In this document: one piece after another, positions 31,487-42,839 of the stretch
Numbering within the stretch: the first letter of the stretch is position 1
How the letters are laid out: each line of letters begins with the position of its first letter
NCBI GenBank assembly: GCA_029747585.1
Contig: JAPEVF010000336.1
Location: forward strand, 1-48,667
Source: Pleurotus djamor
Taxonomy: Eukaryota; Basidiomycota; Agaricomycetes; Agaricales; Pleurotaceae
Direction of reading: 5' to 3'
DNA: 48,667 nt
Notes under the pieces: generated by a model
Seen by the model: only the letters and a program-made list of their open reading frames with translations
Databases searched by the model: none
What the model was told of the DNA's origin: nothing
Made by a program: the position numbers and the translations under genes

Positions 31487-33414
31487 CTAAGCCCACGAAT
31501 CAAACAGCCCCTTCTCCTTCGGGTTCTTCCACAACGACAGCGAGAACGAGAACGACGTCTCCCTCTCCTTATCAATCCGCAGACTCTCCGCAGACTCGTC
31601 AACAGCCAAAGCCTCTCTAACGATCCTTGACTGTTCATCGAGTAGGTCAGTCTCCGTAGGTTTAACTTTTCGACGGAGTAGAAGGATTCTAAAAGCGAGA
31701 GCAAAGGTTAAATCAATGATCTCGTTGGTTAGGGCAAAGGGAAACGAATGGACGTACAATCTGCAAGCCTAGAGAACAAGAAAACGGAATGTCGTTAGTA
31801 TCACGAAGGCTTGGCTAGGATGACACTTTGCTTACCATTACGTCCGAAAGGAAGAGATAAGGTAGACCAAGACCATTGTACAACCGATCACCTCTGCGAG
31901 CGGGTTTGTAAGAATGAAGTGAAAGCCAGAGAGGCCGACTTTACCTGAGGTAGAGGACAGCGCTCGGTAAATTAACAGCTGACATCACCAAGAACGCGAC
32001 CAGGCCTGCAGATGAAAATATAACAGACGGTCACCATGAGTAAACGGTTGGTAATCGTGAAGCAATCGAAACTGCGTACCTTGCGCGAGAAACGCCTTGC
32101 CCAAAGCGCCTTGCGTACTACGGATCCGTATGCAATGCTAAAGAAAGACAAAATCTCAGTACCCACGCAACGAAAAAGATAAACAGGATGGAACGGCGAT
32201 GGGAAAGGAAAGGTGAACGGTGAAGTAGTCAGAATTACTCACGACAATAATCGTAGCTGTCATAATAACATCCAGCAGGAATATGCCCAACTGGGGAAAA
32301 GAAACGGCAGGTCAGAATCCTTGGGGGAAACGCGTAACCGCCCGAAGATAGGGCAGAGCGGCGACTTACCAAGACGCACTGGAATGTGTGGACCACTGTG
32401 AGTAAGATGGACAAGAAGGAAGAGAATGAGCACGTACGCCGGACTGAATAGCAACTCGATGTGGATCGAAGAGACTACCGCTTTGTGCTCCAGCGTCGTT
32501 TGCAAAACATCCTGACGTGCCGAACGCTACGTAAAGTTCTTCAGGGACTGAAGGAACGAGAGAAGCGTCAGTAGATGTGCAATGGTGAGAATAAGTCAAC
32601 TTGAAGGACATGTAAACTCACAAACAAATCGGCTTGAAAATAACCATATCTCTGTTCCCATCACGGCAAGATAGCATGCCAGGAGCATCAACAGCACGCT
32701 CAATTTTCTACCGGTGAATGCATATGTTCGGATCAACATGACACCTGAAGACGCAATCAACGTAAGCAAACTCCGTCTCTACATCCTAGGAAGAAAATAT
32801 GCTCACCTTGAGCGGAAAGTTGGTAACACGTCAAGAACCCATAAAGAGGATGGACGACCTTTGCGCAAAGTTCTGGTGGGTGATCGCGTAGCCATGCCCA
32901 TAGGTATACGGGACAAGTCTGAACGAGAAACAGAGTCAAAGCCAAGCACAAGCTCCTGGACAATGCAACTCACGAGGAGGGGAACATATCGACATATCAT
33001 GTATGCAATTTTCATCGAAGACCAATGGGCTTGGTGGATCTATTGATCCCATTACGATGTCAGTCGTTGGCGGACGAAATTGGGGGCATCGAGAGGGCTC
33101 ACTAGCTCTACTTCTTCCGAGAGACTTGCGGGACATGTCAGAACCTCGGATCTTCGACCAGGTAGATGAGACTCACTTCAGTAACCATTCGTAGACCTGT
33201 ACTGCATAAACAGCTGTGTCCCAAAAACCCCGTCAGGAACCACAATTCCATCTGTAAACCAGGGTTACACGCACCAACAGTCGAATATTGTCCACTGGGA
33301 ATTGAGATGCTCAGCCCAAATCGCATACTTGAAATCCAAGCCAACTCACATAGTAAGAGCGTACGAAGCGGTTGCAAGTATGGTATTCCATGGTAGGACG
33401 TAGCTATATGACAT
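31487..33414 (-). CDS. DUF6533-type multi-pass membrane protein
   Basis: About eleven or twelve small exons on the minus strand. Exons 33414-33350, 33309-33275 and 33213-33177 join in phase to give MSYSYVLPWNTILATASY, then VYAVQVYEWLLN, then LSEEVELIHQAHW and YMICRYVPLL. This is the N-terminal DUF6533 pattern: a helix, a short acidic loop, a Trp/Lys loop and an N/CRY motif. Later exons give WAWLRDHPPELC, VMLIRTYAFTGRK, LGIFLLDVIMTATIIV, FLVMSAVNLPSAVLYLR and ACRLILLLRRKVKP, so several membrane helices. The cytoplasmic tail is charged and ends KGLFDSWA. Boundaries between about 32340 and 32530 are uncertain: the two flanking frames do not join by a canonical site. The biochemical function of the family is unknown. 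Confidence 0.75.
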
Positions 33415-34379
33415 AGCCTCCCAGACCCTATATTTGTTCAGTTCACATTAGGTGATGATTGACAGGCCCGGCGCACGCGTTTTATCGCCTGAGCCCGCGA
33501 TGAGTAGTTCGGGGCGTTCGCTATGGACAACAACGAAGTTGGTCGTCCGGTAAGAGGTAAAAGGGGAGCCGAAAGGTGAGACAGTCGAGACTCGAGGAGA
33601 CGCGGATGCAGGTGCGGGATGATCGTATCGTTGATCGCTATGGCCTACGATGAGGAGAAGGGGCATATAACATGGCCAACGTCGTGGCTGACGATGAGAG
33701 AGAGAAGAAGAGGGAGGAAGGGGAGGGCGACAGCGTGGAAGGCATGGGACGGGTAATATATTAGTTCGCATGTGGCGGAGTGTGGATGTCACCCAACAAT
33801 CTTGTATATCCAAATTGGGAATAAATTGAACTTCCTCGACAAAAGGCATTCCTTGATAGATTGAATATGCCCGGGTATCTCTCTTGTATTTGATTTTCCT
33901 GTCCGATTATTTTAGAGCAGTGAAAACGACAACGAGCAATATAACTGGACTAGTGGAGAGACTAGAAAAACAATGAAAAAACATACAAAGTGTTCAAGGA
34001 CAGGACCCTGAAGAATGTACCGTCAACTACATACATGGGGTTGCATCCTCCCACAATCCCGCCACCATCGACATCGCTCCTCTTCGGCTCGTTATCAATT
34101 GACCACTGAATGGGCCTGGCCCCTCAAGTTTACACGCAGATTCGGCATAAGAGCACATACTTACGGAACTTCCAGATGGATGTTCAATGTGCCCTGACCA
34201 AAAGAGCAATGTTCAAGTCGAGGATACCTGCCAAACAGATTCGGACCGACGTCGATGGAGGGCGGCAGCTAACAACTACTCGTTGTAGAAGTTATGGAGG
34301 CGCTCAACGTGGACACATTGTTGTATATCGTACATGACAGATGTTCCATAAGTCAGACGACCAACGCAGCGCTCAACTA
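33415..34379. other. Intergenic between the membrane protein and PEBP genes
   Basis: Contains one 133-codon frame with ATG (33849-33448, minus) that has no recognisable motif and a compositional bias to Pro, Arg and Ser; it may be chance. The promoter of the membrane protein gene should lie just above 33414. Confidence 0.4.
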
Positions 34380-35197
34380 TCAAGCTGCTGGAGCAACCAA
34401 CATGAATGTGCCACCGAGGGGCGCACCCAACCCCACCTGTTCTGCGAAACTGCTGATATTGAACAGATTGACTGGAGTCGTCGAGGTAACAACCGTTTGT
34501 GCGTCAAATCCAGCAGGCTGTTCGAATACCAGGAAAATATACCTACGGTGGATTAGTACACACGCCGTTTCCAACCATACCGCCACAACTAGCGGAACGG
34601 ATATTCGAACTCACCGATGCGCAGGTGATCCGGCAGGAGGTGTAGGCTGACGGAACTCCGAAACGGCCTTGGTTGAATTAACGAGTAGATGCAATCCTCT
34701 CGACACGCTTCCTCTCCCTCCAGCTTCCGCAGTGAAATCCCCTCCCAAGAAATGTCGGATCTGCGCATTGGTAGGTGTTTGTGGGGTTGGTGCATCAGGA
34801 TCGACAGCTGCTACAACAAACGGTCCATGTGATGGTGCATTGATGACTCGGAATATCGGTGGACCAGCAGTTGCTGTTGGACATTGAATGGTGAAGTCAG
34901 CAAGCATTAGTGAAGGTGGCATACCGTTGCGAGGAAGTTGTATCCCCGCATGAAGAGTTATGGGACTGCCAGTCGCTTGAGGAAGGCTAACTTCGAGTAA
35001 AACACTCGGCTCAAAAGTGATCGCTAGATCTCCAGGTATCTACGTCAAAAGTTAGTCTTATAAATAATATTGGGGGAAGAGTCATGACATACATTAGCGG
35101 CATCAAATGTTGCTTTGACCGCCCTCAAGTTGGTATCCTGAGCACAAACGATGACGAGGAAAGATACGAGCGGGAGCAAGCGAGAGAAAAGCTTCAT
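34380..35197 (-). CDS. Secreted phosphatidylethanolamine-binding protein (PEBP) family
   Basis: Exons 35197-35093, 35039-34925, 34873-34615 and 34542-34380 join exactly in frame to 213 residues. A signal peptide is clear (MKLFSRLLPLVSFLVIVCA). PEBP landmarks are ITFEPSVLLEVSLPQA at the start of the fold, FVVAAVDPDAPTPQTP (the conserved DPDAP loop of the ligand pocket), IRHFLGGDF and RYIFLVFEQP near the C-terminus. PEBP proteins bind phospholipids or inhibit proteases in various systems; a secreted form in a fungus is compatible with either. It lies head-to-head neither with the membrane gene nor the peptidase; all three are on the minus strand. Confidence 0.88.
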
Positions 35198-35824
35198 GTT
35201 CTGGTGTCTTTTGTTAGAGAGTGCCCAAATAGTGGAAAGGTTCGAAAGGCTCACCTCCAAGTTCTACGACAAGTTGACTTAAATACCCTTCTCTCGAAGA
35301 TAGGCATAATGAGAACGAAGCCTCCGGCGGACCGCACAAAGAATCAGTACAACGCGACGAGTCTATGACCCAATGGCAGCACCCAACCTACCCCACCCTC
35401 TTCGCATACGAAGTCCTCCGTGTGACACACGCACACCTTCTTTGCACCTGGAACTCCTCAACACGGTCGTATTCCATGTATGTCAGGCTTGGCAAAAATA
35501 CAGGCGTATGGCTGTCCAAGCGGAAATGTGGGACGTTCTCCCCGGCTCGAAGAAATTCACACATTGGTGTGAATATTCGAGAAGCGAAGTGTGGTGAGGG
35601 GGGAAAGTTGCGTGATCGGCGCAGTATGGGTGCCAAGGTACGAACACCGGGTATTAGTAGACGCGGTGATGCAAGAAGCGGTGGACGTCACGAACACACG
35701 GAGGATACCTAACCTTGTAAGCCTGATTTAACAAGAGGAGGGATGAAAGGGATACACTTATATATATTCAATATTTACCAACTTCGACATTACATCACCT
35801 TGTTTCTTCAAATTTCGAGGCCAT
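35198..35824. other. Intergenic upstream of PEBP
   Basis: About 630 bases between the PEBP start and the 3' end of the peptidase gene. Open frames here have no motif. A TATATATATTCAATA stretch lies at 35760-35775. Confidence 0.4.
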
Positions 35825-38800
35825 TTATTTAGCATCTTCACCAACGAACTTATCAAACCACCTCAACACCTCGTAGTGCCATTTCAGACTGCACAAGAAA
35901 GATGTATCAGTTCGCTGGATCGACACCCTTTACGAGACAACGCACCTGTTTAGATGGTTAAGGACCCAATGATTCTCATCTGGGAAGATGACCAAACGCG
36001 TCGGAACACCTCGTCTACACGGATTGAACACTCGATCAACAAGGTTAGACCTTAGGAGTCAGGCACGACGTACTGGAGAAGAGCATGGAAAGCGCCGATA
36101 CCCTCAGTCTCGGGCAAACGGTAATCCTTACTGCCATGGATGATCAACTGTGGTGTAGACCAATTATGTACGAAGTTCGACGGGCTGTAGCTATAAACCG
36201 TATGCAACAGCGTGAGTCGTATGGCGACGAAGGAAGAAAGGATAGAAGAAACGTACAGCGCGGAGAGGGCTTTGGTTCTCTCTTCCCAAGGTCTAAGGAG
36301 CGTGAGCGTGATTCATTAGCGCCACAACCATAGCAAAAGAGAAGGGTTGACGAACCTTCCTCCCCATTCATGGTTGAACTGAACAAGAAGGTCAATCGTT
36401 GTCTGCCTTGACAGACGGAGTACTCACGAAGAAAAGCTCATCGGTAGAGTAGCCATTGTATGTCGCATCAAATACCTGCGAGTGAAATGAGCCAACCAAC
36501 TCCACATATGAGAGCTATCGATAGGATGAGAACGTACGCCATCATGGCAAGCAAGAGCCTTGAAGTTGAACCCATACTCGGGATGTCCTTGGATCCAACT
36601 ACACAAGCCGCGTAAGACGACGACTAAAAACAAGAAATCCAACACTCACTTGATTGCATAGCCTCCCCAACTAGCACCAGCGGCTACGGCTCGCTCGGGG
36701 TCAACCTCGGGGTACTCTTCAAGGACATACTTCCATCCTTTTTGCATATCAACGAAAGGCTTTCCTCCCCAATCCTCGGCAATAGCATCAGTGAATTCTA
36801 AGTCATCAAATGCAAGATAGGCTTGAGTATATGAATTCTGAGGAGTGAATGACAGACGAACCTTGACCAAAGGTGGTGCTCCCAGTAGGGTTGATTAAAA
36901 CAGTGAAGTAACCTTGGTTAGCGAAGACTGAAAATCCGTCAGTCCCCCGCGCGAATTCTACGAAAAGGAAAAGAAACTCTACCATTAGGATTCCAACGCG
37001 TACTCCATTGATCTTCCCAAGCGCCTTGTGGACCTACACGAAGCAATCATTCAGCGGACTCAGCGAACAACCAAAACCGCACGACCGCGACTCACCACCA
37101 TGAATGAGCAACACAGCAGGCCACTTCTTCTCATCTCCTTTTTTGAACCCATGCGGCTTCAAAATCCATCCTTGTACTCTCTTCCCCTCCGCGCCCTCAA
37201 ACCAAAACTCCTCTCCGGCACTCATCCGCTTCTCCTTCAACGAATCTTCATTGAACCTCGTAACCCTCTCCGCCTCCCCGTCAAACTTGACAAGAGGAGT
37301 TTCGCTTTGTTCAAGGTGGTCTTCGAGTCGCTTGAGATCACGGAGGATGAAGACATCATTGGTGGATGTGAGCGAGGAACGAGTAAAAATGAGGCGCCCA
37401 GTAAAGAGGGTTTGCAAACCGCTCGCCGCGCCGGTCTGAGTTAGCGCTGTGGGTGTGGTGTACTTCTCCGCCAACTCTGGATGTGCGGTGGACTCTGCAG
37501 GCGTGGGTGGAACGGGTAGGACGTAGACTTTGACTTTCGCTTCATCACCAGCGGTGAAATAGAGGAAGTGGCCTTCCTTCGAGAACTACAACAGAGATAT
37601 GCATCAGGACGAGGGACTCCAAATGAATCGTACTTACTGCGAGGGCATCAGGTGATCGGTCCCAGCTTTGGGTAACCGTGAACCTCACATTCTTGTTCAA
37701 ATCATAGATGACGATCTTCGCTCTAGAAATGGCGTGAAATTGAGTCATTCGCTTACACTGTGCACAGGGACTTACCGGTCGGATTCATAACCATCTTTGT
37801 CAAGCTCTAACCAGGCCACCTTGTCGCCGGCAAGGTTAAACACGGGACTATGTGTAGCACCCTGTTTGCCTGAGGTCAACTCCCTGGGTTGTTCTTTGCC
37901 ACCAAGATCGACGATGTAGACCTTTGGTATGACATTTAAGTGAGAGGCGAGATGACTACATGTGAGAGCAAACTTACGTTCTGCTTTGTGTGCCACGACT
38001 CAGCCAACTTAGGATCTTTGGACGTGTAGACGATATGGGTACGCGAAACATCGAAATCATCCGTGCCACCAAAAGGCTCGACAGGAGCGCTCTGGGGGTG
38101 AGAATGAGTGAGAGGTCCAACAAACGGGTACGAGCTGGTACTAACATGACCAGTTCCCTTGAGAGGGTTGATGAACTCGTCACCAAAGTGCCATTTGCGA
38201 TCCGGATCCTTCCAGAATCGAACAGAGAAGAGGGACAATTTCTTGGGGGTAACCCAGCTAAGAATATATGAGGTCAACGGTCAAGGCGACTTTCTCTGGA
38301 TGAACACTCACGTATCCCAGTGACGCTCGAATCCTGAGTCATATACCAAAGCCGACGTGCCTCTCTTTTCCCATCTTTCATCCATCCGCTTGACATTGGA
38401 CAGGTTTCCGTCAGCGTAGACGTAGTCCGAGAATACCAAGATTCCGGCGGTATGCGCGAATCGGAAGTTCGAGGCCGAGGTGGTAGGGATTGAGCCAAGG
38501 AGGACAGGCGCTGAGGTCGTTTTGAGGAAACCATCCTGCCCATCTTCCCCGGGATGTTTGAATTCGAGGTCAATCAGATAGATGTCCGTTTTCTTTTCGG
38601 CTTCAACTGGGACAGCGTGGGCGATCGTCCGTCCGTCAACCCAGAAAGCTTCCCCGCCATCGGGGAAAGGGATCTCGAGAGGTTCAAGTGCGTATTCCAA
38701 TGGTGAGATCACGACGGATTTCTTGTTCCTGCCAAAAGTTCATGTTCATTCCGAAGTGAACGCATGAAATAGGGATTACGACGTACTTTCTCTCGGCAAT

Positions 38801-38995
38801 CGAGTACTTGCTAACAGGAACCAACACCAATTCACCCGGAAGGTTGGCGACACCCTGACCAGGTCTGCGCAGTTCCAACAAATCCAACGGTGAGAATACA
38901 TCTGCCCCCTCCTTGAAGGCAAAATCAGGCTGGTCGTCGAAGCTCAACACGTCCTTTAAGTCGTGGGGAGCTTTGGCGGCGTCCGGTGCATCCAT
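35825..38995 (-). CDS. S9 prolyl-oligopeptidase family, DPP5 / acylaminoacyl-peptidase type
   Basis: More than ten exons on the minus strand encode roughly 700 residues. The N-terminal half (from MDAPDAAKAPHDLKDVLSF) is a beta-propeller with repeated IYLIDLE, VYIVDLGG and IVIYDLN type strands. The C-terminal half is an alpha/beta hydrolase: LLIHGGPQGAWEDQW forms the oxyanion region, GASWGGY holds the nucleophile Ser (about 36670), HGSKDYRLP the Asp (about 36110) and DENHWVLNH the His (about 35965). It ends FDKFVGEDAK. The chosen ATG at 38995 gives no signal peptide, so the enzyme is probably intracellular; an upstream ATG (about 39082) with a hydrophobic start is an alternative. Expected activity: release of dipeptides or acylated residues from peptide N-termini. 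Confidence 0.88.
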
Positions 38996-39598
38996 GATTG
39001 TGGGTTGAGAAGGAGAGGGGATTAGTTGCTGGTGAAAAGGTACCTGGGCTGTGAACCCAAGCAAGGACAGAGGAAACCTCATGGCCTTCAAATATGTAGG
39101 GGGTTTGCGAGATCATTCAGCGCTTATAAAGATTCCTCTCATGGTTCACGTCGGGCGTCACACGTTCCAGACCCCGCGTGGACGGTACCATGCTCAGCCT
39201 CGAAATCAACTTCTTTCAGTGTTCAGATTTGCCGCAAGCTCGAGGAGCTGATTGGAGATACTGGGAAACTCATATTTCCTCGTCTCCTTTATCCAACCTT
39301 TATCGAGTTCAAAGTGTCTAAGCTTCGAGGTCACAGTTTCCCAACACTGCGTATGCAGGAGATAGTATTACAACACTGCTCTGTTCCTGGACGTAAGTAG
39401 GTGCGATGGCGAAGATCCAATTTGAACTTCGCGACGATCTCTTGCCAGGCTATACAAAGCAGATAGGAACCTCCTCATTAAACAGGGTGACTCTGGACTT
39501 ATTCGTAGAAGTATATCTAAACTCGTCAGGGCTATCCAACTCGAGGCCCTGGCACTGTAAGCGTACGGAATACAGAAGAATCCAAGCAAGAACATACT
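38996..39598. other. Intergenic upstream of the S9 peptidase
   Basis: Holds the promoter of the peptidase gene and the 3' flank of the unknown gene at 39599. Nothing else recognised. Confidence 0.4.
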
Positions 39599-40867
39599 TT
39601 ATTCACGATTCAGCAAGCCATCCGCAATCCTATAAAAGTCGGGGGCAGGATCATCCAGCTCCATGATGTATGTAACCCTTGGTTGACCATGATTAGGACT
39701 GGTTGAGTGAGCAATTCCCCCCAATTCCAGTCTACGCTTTTCGGCTCCAGCAAAGCTGAGACTTGCTTCAACATGTTGGAGAGGCCGATAAGCAACACGG
39801 AGTGAGCATGGGGCGATTCTCTCTATCGTCGACCTGATGAAGTCAAAGATACTTCCCTCTTGCAATCCAGTCAGCCTCCCAGCGCAGTTCAGCTTTAATC
39901 GGTCAAGCTGGCTGCGCGATAGCTTCCTCATGGCAGATAGAGCTGTATCGGCAACCAAAGCGCGCTGGAAAAGAAGTCCGGACGCAAATTGCGCGGCGGG
40001 GCTTACGGAGCAGTTGGTGTGTGTGGGATATGTTAGGAGGTAAGGACGTATGGTGGCAAGAGCTTCTTTGGAGACTTTCGAGACAAGGGGCTCTTTGACG
40101 ACGACCGCTCGCGAGATCAACTTCTTGACAAAGCGAGGGGGTTTTGTACGAGGGGCAGAAACAGTCCCGCCGATGAGACCCTCGACAAACGCCCCCTCGG
40201 GACCGCGACCGCGACCACTGGTATTTTTCTGATATTCAGCCATCCCGTTTGAATGTTTGCTTTTTTTGAAGAGGCCCCTCGGCAAAGGGAGTCCAAGAGA
40301 TATTGATTGAGTGGCGTCAATTGCGAAATCAACTGTCCACGGAGCAAATGCTGTAGCAATATCGCCGACTTGAGGCGCGTAATCCATATATGCTTGGGAC
40401 ATATCTGAGAGGGCCATCTTGATGACGGGGTCATTGGGGTTGTCTTGATAGAGGACCAGGAGAGCTTCAAGCGACGCTTCGGATAAAACGGCACGTTCCG
40501 CGATGCCTGGAGGAGGGATACAGTAGGGATTGGTGGTGATCGTAGGCGTAGAAATGGCCGCTAGTATACAACCAGTTACAGGGGATATGAAGGGCCCAAT
40601 AGCACCCAAAAGCGGATCTTTCACAGTAGCATAAGTATCTGAGCCGATGGTTGCGATTGTGTGCAAGACATCAAGAAAGCCTCGATCTATGTCGGTAACT
40701 TGGACATTGCGTGCTCCCAAGCTGTTTTTGCCAGGAAGGGATACGGAACTCGAAGAGATGTGCGCGTGAGAAATTTGGTTGGCCAACGGAAACCTTGCCA
40801 AAGTCGTACGATTGATGCCAGTATGGATAGGATATCGCAAATTCTTGCCTGCGCTGATGATGGTCAT
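39599..40867 (-). CDS. Unknown fungal family, paralogue 1
   Basis: A single intron-free frame of 422 residues starting at an ATG. I do not recognise a named family. The centre is hydrophobic and Gly/Ala/Ile-rich (PLLGAIGPFISPVTGCILAAI), then IAERAVLSEASLEALLVL, IATAFAPWTVDFAI, AFVEGLIGG, AQFASGLLFQRALVADTAL and IFDFIRSTIERIAP. These blocks recur in order in the gene at 41273-42526 and in the pseudogene at 29203-29620. No signal peptide is evident. The lack of introns differs from most other genes here. It is divergent from its paralogue. Confidence 0.75.
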   Translation of the reverse strand: MTIISAGKNLRYPIHTGINRTTLARFPLANQISHAHISSSSVSLPGKNSLGARNVQVTDIDRGFLDVLHTIATIGSDTYATVKDPLLGAIGPFISPVTGCILAAISTPTITTNPYCIPPPGIAERAVLSEASLEALLVLYQDNPNDPVIKMALSDMSQAYMDYAPQVGDIATAFAPWTVDFAIDATQSISLGLPLPRGLFKKSKHSNGMAEYQKNTSGRGRGPEGAFVEGLIGGTVSAPRTKPPRFVKKLISRAVVVKEPLVSKVSKEALATIRPYLLTYPTHTNCSVSPAAQFASGLLFQRALVADTALSAMRKLSRSQLDRLKLNCAGRLTGLQEGSIFDFIRSTIERIAPCSLRVAYRPLQHVEASLSFAGAEKRRLELGGIAHSTSPNHGQPRVTYIMELDDPAPDFYRIADGLLNRE

Positions 40868-41272
40868 GTAAAGTCAAAGGAGTCAGTTTCTGGTCGTTGA
40901 CGATTCCTGGTAGGCAGCGGAGCCTCGCGGAGCCAAAGGTTCAAGGTCAGTCAAATGGCACGTTCGTTATACTTGAAGATTTGAAGCCCCGCTCCCTTCT
41001 GATTGCCATTGCTTTTCAGGGGCCCCAGGGCTATCACATAGATCGGTTTTCAGCCAATTTTCAGCTCCTAAGGCTAGTTCTAAGTACTTGGGCACGAAGC
41101 TATGTTGCACTCAAACTATACGCGAGCAGCATTGTGGAAGTTCCATCGACACTCCAAGTCTGGTTTTGCAGGTCTCCAGAGGCGAGATATAGGTTGCTCC
41201 ATCTTTCAAAGTGAAAAGAGTCTCAACTAACATACCATTGATGAAGATATTTCCTCTTATCCATCCCCACGT
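40868..41272. promoter_or_regulatory. Divergent intergenic region between two paralogues
   Basis: About 400 bases between opposite-facing paralogues. It probably holds both promoters and may also hold an unrecognised 5' exon of the plus-strand gene, which has no ATG at the start of its open frame. No clear element was identified. Confidence 0.35.
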
Positions 41273-42526
41273 TTGGGGTCTACTCTTGCCTCGGGATTGG
41301 AACAGAAAATAGGAGATGCCGCAAACGAAGTCCCCCACGCTGACCAACGTGACGCCACTTTGCCTAACAAGGATGGCATCTGGGGAGGTAGGAACTTTCC
41401 GTTAGTTACTACTGGTACATGGAATTGGCCGGGTCCTGATGGTTCTGAAATCCCATGGCCTCTAATGCGAACCAGACACGTGTCGTTCGACCTTCCTCCT
41501 CCAAACCCCATTCCTGCCAAGTTGACAATGCCTTTTCTTGATGTGCTCGCCGGGGTTTCGCGTTTTGGGTCGCCCTTACTCAGTCCCGTGGGGTCACTTG
41601 TTGCTCCCGTAGCCGGTGGGGTACTCGGAGCTATTGCCGGAGCTGTTGAACATCGTAGTCTCATCGATTGCACTGCTCTGGGTGTCGCAGAACGAGCCAT
41701 GCTGGCCGAGGTTTCCCTCCAAGCCATACTAGTAGGCCTCTTCGAACCGTCGCGGACTACCCCGCCCGATGACCCTATCGTCAATATCGTTCTAGCGGAC
41801 ATGGAGAAGCAATACTTGGACAATCCGATCAACTTGGCCGGGTTCGCCTCGACACTATCTCCATGGTTGATGAATTATGGTCTTGATATCGCGGGATTCA
41901 AGTTTGCTCAAATGTTAGAATCACCCAGAAGAAGAACAATTAGGGATCCTATTGTGCTGGGTTGTGAACGAAAGCCTTTAAATGGGCTCCCTGGTGGCCA
42001 GGAAAACGTAAACAAGCATCCGGCGTTCGTAGAAGGTCTCCTTGAAGCGACTCTTCCGGTGGTGCATGCTGACGAGGGTGCCTTTGACTTCCTCGGTCCC
42101 CTCATCATGAAGGCGGCTAACGCTACAACAACTCTGCAAACCCTTTCCTCCGACCCTGCCTGGGACGCTTTGACGAACTTCCGTTGGAACCTACTTGACA
42201 TCCTTGCGGCCGGTTCAAATGTGTACATGGGCCATCTGACCCCCAATGCTCGGTTCACATCAGTCATATGCTTCCAGCGCGCTTTGTCTGCCGATCAGGC
42301 CCTCTCCACCCTTATGAAGCTGCCTCGCGACAAGCTTGATCAGTTCAAGGTAAAACGCATCACTGGTGGACGAATGCGAGAGGAAAGGATCTTTGACTTC
42401 ATAAAGTCAACGCTGCAGACCATAGGACCATATCCTCTTGAAGTCGCCCGGCGTGCTCTCGAGCAGCTCAACCCGTTTATTCATAAGAAGAATTTGCGTA
42501 GAAAGACAAGCACAGATGTTGATTAG
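41273..42526 (+). CDS. Unknown fungal family, paralogue 2
   Basis: An open frame of about 417 codons. Its first 64 codons contain no ATG; the first in-frame one is at 41465 (MRTRHVSFDLPPP). The upstream part (GIWGGRNFPLVTTGTWNWPGPDG) looks like real protein, so translation probably starts in an upstream exon. Shared blocks with paralogue 1 are FLDVLAG / PVAGGVLGAIAGAVE, VAERAMLAEVSLQAILVG, DPIVNIVLADMEKQYLD, AFVEGLLEATLP, ARFTSVICFQRALSADQALS and IFDFIKSTLQTIGP. The central Gly/Ala-rich hydrophobic stretch could insert in a membrane or pack as a helical hairpin. No enzyme motif seen. Confidence 0.75.
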   Translation: MGSTLASGLEQKIGDAANEVPHADQRDATLPNKDGIWGGRNFPLVTTGTWNWPGPDGSEIPWPLMRTRHVSFDLPPPNPIPAKLTMPFLDVLAGVSRFGSPLLSPVGSLVAPVAGGVLGAIAGAVEHRSLIDCTALGVAERAMLAEVSLQAILVGLFEPSRTTPPDDPIVNIVLADMEKQYLDNPINLAGFASTLSPWLMNYGLDIAGFKFAQMLESPRRRTIRDPIVLGCERKPLNGLPGGQENVNKHPAFVEGLLEATLPVVHADEGAFDFLGPLIMKAANATTTLQTLSSDPAWDALTNFRWNLLDILAAGSNVYMGHLTPNARFTSVICFQRALSADQALSTLMKLPRDKLDQFKVKRITGGRMREERIFDFIKSTLQTIGPYPLEVARRALEQLNPFIHKKNLRRKTSTDVD

Positions 42527-42839
42527 ATCCGATGATTTATTATTCAGCCCCAGTAACTCATCAGCAGGTGCGTGTCGCTAGTTGTAATGTCTTTCACAAT
42601 AGTAACAATGAAGAACATCGGCTGTAAGTAGTTTCGCGTAGAAACGGATGCAAGTTTGAGCCAGCAGTTAAACGTGAGGGGGGCAGCTTGTGGATAGGGG
42701 AAGCGATGCTGAGATGAGGGATATCGATGAGGCCTGACGGTACTGGTAAACGTTAGACGCATATCGACCATGACCAGCCAAATAAAAATGCCGGAAACCA
42801 ACATCACTTGAGACTCTGAGAGCCGCGAAGGTGAACGGA
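42527..42839. other. Short intergenic between convergent genes
   Basis: Separates the 3' end of paralogue 2 from that of the FunK1 kinase gene. Nothing recognised. Confidence 0.4.

Noticed and set aside
33448..33849. 133-codon frame with ATG on the minus strand
   Set aside because: Biased composition, no motif, no intron support, and it lies where the promoter of the membrane protein gene is expected.
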